DNA of 64,000 nt, from contig CM076152.1 in assembly GCA_038025085.1 (NCBI GenBank), positions 35,715,501-35,779,500 on the forward strand, read 5' to 3'. A model generated the notes under the pieces. It worked only from the letters and a program-made list of their open reading frames with translations, was not told the origin of the DNA and did not search any database. Below are positions 58,160 through 64,000 of the stretch, piece by piece (within the stretch, counting starts at the first letter, position 1; each line of letters opens with the position of its first letter). The translations under genes were made by a program, and so were the position numbers. This DNA comes from Tetragonia tetragonoides. Lineage: Eukaryota > Streptophyta > Magnoliopsida > Caryophyllales > Aizoaceae.

Positions 58160-61100
58160 TCAAGTGCGATGACTCTCCCGGGTTGCTGGGGCTACCGTAG
58201 CAGACGTTGAACGCTCTGCCTGGCTGAATGATATTAAGATGTGCATAAGAACCGTAACAAGTCCCAACCATGCGACTGAGAAGGCAATCCCCTTCCATGA
58301 GGACAGAAATGATGACCAGTGTAGGAATGTCATCATCCCTATACCAAGGCTAAGTCCCCAAAAGACAACGACCTGCATTTCACCCAGGATAGGGGGGTTA
58401 AAAAATATAAAAACCATGCAAGCTTATCATCCACAATGGCTAAGTTGTATTGACACCATCCTTCCAACTAAAATGACATGCACTCCTGAATACCTCCCTT
58501 CAAAAGTTCACTTTTGTAATTTTAGTACTGTGACATGTAACTCAAAGCTTTCTCATACTATACTTCAGATTTCAGTCAATAGATTAAACACTATTGTTTT
58601 TTCTAGCAACACAGACTCAAAGTGGATGACAGATTTTCTTCACTTTTCCTGAACTTCTTGTTTCCTTTATTACACAGAGGGGGGGGGGGGTAAGGATAGC
58701 CAACACTTTACCAAGAGAGACTTCAATGGCCGACCAGTGTCTTGCACATGTTGATCACCAAAAGTGTCATCCACTTTATGCTGGTCTAACAGTGCATCCT
58801 GATGTGCAAAAATATGGCAAACACAATCTAAGTAAGCCAAAACTGGAATCCACAAATGTACAACTTAAGTTGTCAGAAATGTAAACCAGAGGGATAGTTT
58901 TCAACATCGCCAATTTTCAATAACCATGCATGAAGGAAGTGGTGAAATCACTCAGACCTTGGCAACAAATGCATCTCTACACCATTGTGCAACGGCATCA
59001 TCTGATTCAGGTAGATCCCTCATGTTGTGTCGCTTGATATGGACATGAACCTGATGTAAACCAAAGATAACAATTAGTCCAAAGTACACTCTTAGTTCCT
59101 CCAAAGTACACTCTTAGTTCCTAACAAGTATATGGCCAAATTTCATGGCATAAACTTGTCCACTCATAAGAAACACCTATAGTCCTTACTCCTTAGAAAC
59201 CGCACACAAGATTCATAGATCTAAAGGTGCTTCTTCAGGAAAAGGAACACTTGAAGACTGCACAAAGAAACAAAGGCGTCTGGACTTAAGGACTTAAGGT
59301 GTGCATGTTCAGAATAATTAAGCACAATCAATCTTCTGTAGAATAAATTATAGAGAAACCCCAAAACAGTCCCATGCAACTGCATCATTCCTAATTTTAA
59401 GCCAAAATTTATCCACAAGAATACAAATAACAAGGCAAATATTTTCTCCTACTGAGTTCTTTTTTTTAAACATGGGTGTCCAAGCTTTGCTTGACTAATC
59501 CCATGGGCCCTGAAGTTAACGACCAGGAAAACCTCCAGTGGCCCTGAGGGGACTCGAACCTGGGACCTGTTCTCAGCCTCCAATAGATCCACATAAACAC
59601 AAAACCTTCAAACCACAACTTTGTGTCTGCCAGTTAGTTGGCCTTCCAGTTCAAAACGGGTGTATGACTGTGTATAACAATAGGGGACCTAGGCAGTAGG
59701 CACACAAATGTAGTACTAACAGAGCACATAAAAATTATAATCACAAATACATACTGGCTTGGAGGTTTCTCAACTTACCACAGATGATTGCCCTTTGAAT
59801 AGTCTTAGCATTGTAGGCTGAGGAGAGCTTTTTGGGATTGCCACTGTTACGTCATAAATGGCAGGGACAAATGAACGCATATGATGCACTGCAGATACAA
59901 AGCCCTGCATGCACAAGAAGAAAATGAGCAACAGCTCTACCCTACATAAACCTAGAGGCTTTGAGTTGAAAGGAAGCAAAAGCACAACCATAATTTAAGG
60001 CTGCAGCAGCCAGCAGCACAAGTGAAAACAGAGAACTATAACTACCATTGCTGGATCACATATAGGTATCTAATTTTTACCCCCCTCTTTGAGGTGAGGT
60101 GGGGGTACAGCAGTTGGAGAATCCTTTAGGAGATCTACAAGTTGACTAGTTTTTTTTTTTGGGATAAGAATTTTTTTTTATTAACCAATAGTTGAAAGAA
60201 TACAAAAAAAATAACTAGTAAAAAAAATAAACATGGTGATCCTACAGTTGCAAATGGACATTGCAAAAAGATTTAGTCTACAAAACAATTTGACCATCAA
60301 GTTATGAGTCAAGTCACTAAAAGAACTTCCAATTTCACTACACAAATCAAGCACAGAAAGAGTTTCATCATTGCCATATTAAGCCACAACTCTGCATTTC
60401 TTCTCCCCCACCATTTCTCTATGAGTGCATAATTGTGTAACATATGGCATTGCGTCCTTTCGCATATAGTGTGTAGAGGAAGGAGAGTAAGTTCCACATG
60501 TGAAGGCTAACCAATGATATAATTTTCCAGGAAAATGTAAGCCCCAGAAAATTTAGTTTGTGAGACAGCATAAATTACATACCAATAGATAATGTAACTT
60601 AAAGCTGCAGCAATAAAGTAGCGCAAGACTCAGACCTTCGTTCGTGGGATCAAGACATTTCTAGGAATCGGCAACCCAGATGAGGTTGCATATTCCTGAG
60701 CTGCTAAGAGTTTTGCCTGAGTAAATCGGGTGCCTTCAACAAAAAGAGCCAACCAGAAAGGAAGAGGGTAGTCTCTGAGCCGTTGAAGACCTAGCTGCAG
60801 GTAATCAATGAGGTTAAAGTGAGAATTCTCTTTTTTGCAGATATAGCATTTGAATGAGCTTGACTGATACATGCATACTTGCCAAAATAATCTGTTACCT
60901 TTAATGTATTTTCATCCCTGGCCCAGCTTCTTTCAAGAAAAAGATACTCAGAAAACCACATTGACCAACCTATTACCTGCATACATCAGTATGGATAAAA
61001 ATGAATGAAATGGAATTAGTATACAACTCAATCAATACACTAGCTGCTAAAAATCTTAGTAAGAGGCTAAGAGCACAGGGATAGACAGCTACAGTTATCT

Positions 61101-63405
61101 ATTTATTTTTAGAAACTTTCATTGAAAGAAAAAGTACAATGGAAGCTTTTGGTGTACACCTCAATCAATAAAAACTACCTATTAAAATCTTAGTAAGAGG
61201 CTAAGAGCACAAGGACAGATAGAAGAATTTCCTATTTTTATTTCTAGAAACTTCTATTGAAAAACAAAGAACAACAATTGCAACAACAAGAACAATAAAA
61301 ATAGATTATATCCGAATGAAAGGCTGCATATCCTTGCTTTCTGTACAAGATATGCAGCTTAAAGATGCTGCCAATACTAGAAGGCACCAACGAAAGCTCC
61401 AATATTGACAACTTAACATTGGGTCATTGACTTGGATAACTTGGTTCTGAATCTCGGAAAGGCTAAGTTACATGTAGGATTGTATTGATCAAAATGTCAT
61501 CTCATCTCTACGAGATCAGTTCCATTACATCACAAATCAGATTTCATCTAATCACAAATCCCTCTCCAGGTAAACAATTTTGACATGTATAACATGTAGA
61601 GAGACAGCTAAAGGATGTTTCAGCTGCGCTAAATCAGGCCCAGTCATTCCATCTACCAGTGTTATTCTCACTGAAGTACGCCTTTTCAGGCAAAAATGCA
61701 TCAGTAATGTTGGACGAAAAATTAGTCAGGGATCACATACAGGCTGATACAAGGGATAGATTAGAAAATAGTATAATGAAGCAAACTCAAATCAAGATAT
61801 TTGGAAATGTTGTTCACTCAGAAAGTGTTTCAACCTTTAATTTAATCGCTAATTAAATAATAAAAGGGCAAAAGGATATTAGACATGTCAATGGGGGAAA
61901 GGGGGTAAAAAAAAGTAATATAATCAAGGACACTAACACAATCGAGGCTACTTAGTCATGACAAAAGAGACATCTGGTTAGATACGTACCGGAAGGAACT
62001 TTGAAGATTTCTTCATAACAGCTAATGTGCTACCAAGGCAACCTGACCTCTGTCACAATTATACCAGATCAGTTGAGACATTATTAATACACAACAAATC
62101 CCAGTGCCTGCTGAATTTTAGAAGTATAATTGAACTGCCCCCACCAAAAAGACAAAAAAAAGAAGAATGTGAAGAAATAAAACCAGAGAAACTTTTCATG
62201 TGCCATGGTAATTAAATTTAATGTAAGACATTGTGTACGAAGTGGGATGGAAATTACTTGCCTGAGCCAGTACCCATCCTACAAGCCAATCAATGTCACT
62301 TCTATGGTTGCATACCACTAGCGAATGCTCTTTCCCTGAAATTTTCAGAATAAGTTCATCAAGAGGTTTGGCAGATTTTGGCTAAGCTTTAAGAAAACAC
62401 ACAGGACGGGCCTGATCATATGAGAATCCACCAGATACTAGAGCCAAACTTCTGGACAGAACTCGCGTTAATAACAATCAGAATACTAACAAATGAAACT
62501 AAACTAGTCCAAATAACCAAATAAACTACCAAACCCCTCTTTATTCCTTCCAAGACCCTGTACTTGTTTTCTTTCCATGCCAACGAGCAACTTCATATAA
62601 TTTACCAAAGAAAACTACCAAATTATGCATCCACCACACTCAACCCAAGCTACTTTTCCCATTGAAAACCAAATGCTTGATATACTACCATTAAAGCGCT
62701 GCACGACCTCTTTAATGGCAGAACTTTCCTTTAAAACAAAGATTATGCCTGTTGTCAGAATAGCCATCCCACTCTTCTTATTCTTCCTCTCAAGCACGTC
62801 ATAAGTTTCCTTCGCCCTAATTAATGTTACAATTGTTGTGAGATCTGCAATGACAACTTCGGAAACAAGCGAAAGAGCCTCTTCACACTTGCCCCTAACT
62901 ATATTGTCTGAGATTTAAGGAGATATGATCCACATAAGTATTGAAGAAGGAGAACAACAGCATCCAGAAACTTTTTTTGAGAGAGGAAGAGAACCATACA
63001 CCATTCCCAAAAGCCATTTGTGATAATATGACGAGGAAGGGAGAAACCAAAGGTTAAGTATGAGTATTACTGGCAGCTTTAAAAAATGGTTGCAGGATGA
63101 CAACATAGGCGTAGATGAAGTTGCTAAACAAGGAAATCACTCAGCAGGGATAACAAAGAAAGGGTGACCGTTGGACATTGTTTGGCTGAGGGGATGAATA
63201 TGACATCACAATCTGCATCTGACCTTTCATATAAGATCTAACCATTTAAGAACATTAATTTGCCAGGTGGTTATCATCCTAAGAATGGTTCTCGTATGAA
63301 TTATCCAATATAAACAAATACCATCTAATTCGATCAATTTGGAATCAATGAAGTTCTGAACATACCTAGCAGCCGAAATGTCTCAGGATCTGTGAATACT
63401 TTGAT
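58160..63405 (-). CDS. LPAT2: 1-acyl-sn-glycerol-3-phosphate acyltransferase (LPAT2/3-like), 5' end outside window
   Basis: Nine exons, descending: 63405-63366, 62335-62262, 62049-61990, 60976-60899, 60794-60636, 59904-59779, 59050-58958, 58798-58712, 58372-58160. They give 309 residues plus stop; plant LPAT2 has about 390, so roughly 80 N-terminal residues are missing. The enzyme transfers an acyl group from acyl-CoA to the sn-2 position of lysophosphatidic acid, forming phosphatidic acid at the ER. Visible motifs: catalytic NHRSDIDW (NHx4D), [24 protein letters not shown] (EGTR) and [14 protein letters not shown]. The last exon encodes two hydrophobic helices ([34 protein letters not shown]). 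The intron after the NHRSDIDW exon starts with GC, not GT. LPAT2 versus LPAT3 cannot be decided from the fragment. Confidence 0.93.
58679..58690. repeat. 12-G run in an LPAT intron
   Basis: On the transcript strand this is 12 C, about 20 nt inside the last intron, downstream of the exon ending at 58712. Confidence 0.95.
59461..59585 (-). mobile_element. tRNA-derived SINE, truncated copy
   Basis: Same family as 45703-45875: the minus strand reads ggttcgagtcccctcagggc, gttttcctggtcgtt, cccatgggattagtcaagc and cttggacacccatgttt with an A-rich end. The A-box half of the tRNA-like head is missing or scrambled near 59570-59585. In an LPAT intron. Confidence 0.8.
60143..60219 (-). mobile_element. 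Short LINE 3' end in an LPAT intron
   Basis: The minus strand reads tgtattctttcaactattgg, then ttaataaaaaaaaattctta and tcccaaaaaaaaaa, matching the LINE family 3' terminus. A short possible duplication gactagt (60144-60150) and aactagt (60213-60219) flanks it. Confidence 0.7.
62260..62261 (-). promoter_or_regulatory. GC 5' splice site in the LPAT gene
   Basis: After GCTCAG (…VLAQ) the intron begins gcaagt. The next exon starts after gtgacag, so the intron 62050-62261 is of the GC-AG type. The context AG|GCAAGT is the strong consensus expected for functional GC donors. Confidence 0.85.
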
Positions 63406-64000
63406 CTGCATGGAGAAGGTCACTAATAAGTTCTGAATCATGAACATGCCTACAGTAAAGTTGCATATCTTATCAAGTAAGGATTGCTTTACATGTTACT
63501 AGATGCTGCCAAACTAGGAGGCAATCAGAGACTAGGTCAATGCCTTAGTAGTTAGTACTACTGTCTTAAATCCGGGTGATAGTAGATAGGGAATACTCAA
63601 GAGGCTGATAATATAGAAGCATAACTACTAAGGGTCATACTATAATGCAATGACTCAATCCTCCTCACCTAAGTACCCAAGATAGTGATAGATCTCATGA
63701 ATTTACACTAATGGACCGCCTTCAATCCAATGAAGATTCAAGAACAGAAGCATCAAACAAAAAGGGACAAAGGTTAATTTCACTTTGCAACTTGACCAAA
63801 TATAGGACATGTATGTGCATCAAGAAGAAGAGGCTACAACAAATCATATTTCACAAATAAATTGCCACTTTAAAGTGAAAACTAGTTTATTGCAACAAAA
63901 GTGATAACTTTCACATCTACCTATAAGTAGTTGCATATTTCTCACGCATCTCCCCTCACGGGCCTCACCTATGAATAGTTTGATAATTCTCATGCAGCTC
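63406..64000 (-). other. LPAT intron sequence running out of the window
   Basis: The first exon seen starts in phase 0 at 63405 after a ccatgcag acceptor, so upstream sequence is intron. I found no match to the expected N-terminal membrane segment of LPAT in these 595 bp. Confidence 0.6.

Overview
The window is nuclear DNA from a flowering plant: AT-rich, with GT-AG introns, small exons in large introns, and many plant transposon types. MITEs with cttgtgtgagacc-like termini and the protein sequences suggest a eudicot, possibly Caryophyllales/Amaranthaceae. That placement is inference only.

Four protein-coding loci are well supported. (1) LST8, a seven-bladed WD40 protein of the TOR complex, plus strand, 10 exons, 10896-17180, 316 aa. 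(2) NRPA1, the largest subunit of RNA polymerase I, minus strand, 21 exons, 23350-54947. Every exon junction keeps frame and gives 1683 aa. (3) The 3' part of an ER-type lysophosphatidic acid acyltransferase (LPAT2/3-like), minus strand, 9 exons from 58160 to 63405. Its 5' exons lie beyond the window. (4) A 93-aa, two-exon secreted peptide gene of unknown family at 18831-19202 (minus), with a decayed duplicate at 22235-22490. A fifth, weaker locus is a single-exon 154-aa AT-hook protein at 56660-57124 (minus).

Layout: 1-10.8 kb is transposon-rich intergenic DNA. It holds a hairpin Mutator-like element, two more foldback elements, a hAT-like GC-rich MITE, a Tourist MITE duplicated in tandem with its host repeat, and a LINE 3' end. 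10.9-17.2 kb is LST8. 17.2-23.3 kb is intergenic with the peptide gene pair and several MITEs. 23.3-55 kb is NRPA1, whose introns carry at least nine LINE-derived insertions (two of them only 16-19 bp long), two SINEs, two Tourist MITEs, and a Mutator-like element that has captured a piece of a ribosomal protein uS15 gene. 55.3-56.3 kb is a hAT-like element with a perfect 8-bp duplication. 56.6-64 kb holds the AT-hook ORF and the acyltransferase.

LST8 and NRPA1 converge on each other and belong to one regulatory axis: TOR signalling controls Pol I output. Both upstream regions contain TGGGCC site II motifs and an AAACCCTA-like telo-box, the usual signature of plant ribosome-biogenesis genes. 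No rRNA gene, functional tRNA gene or CRISPR array was seen.
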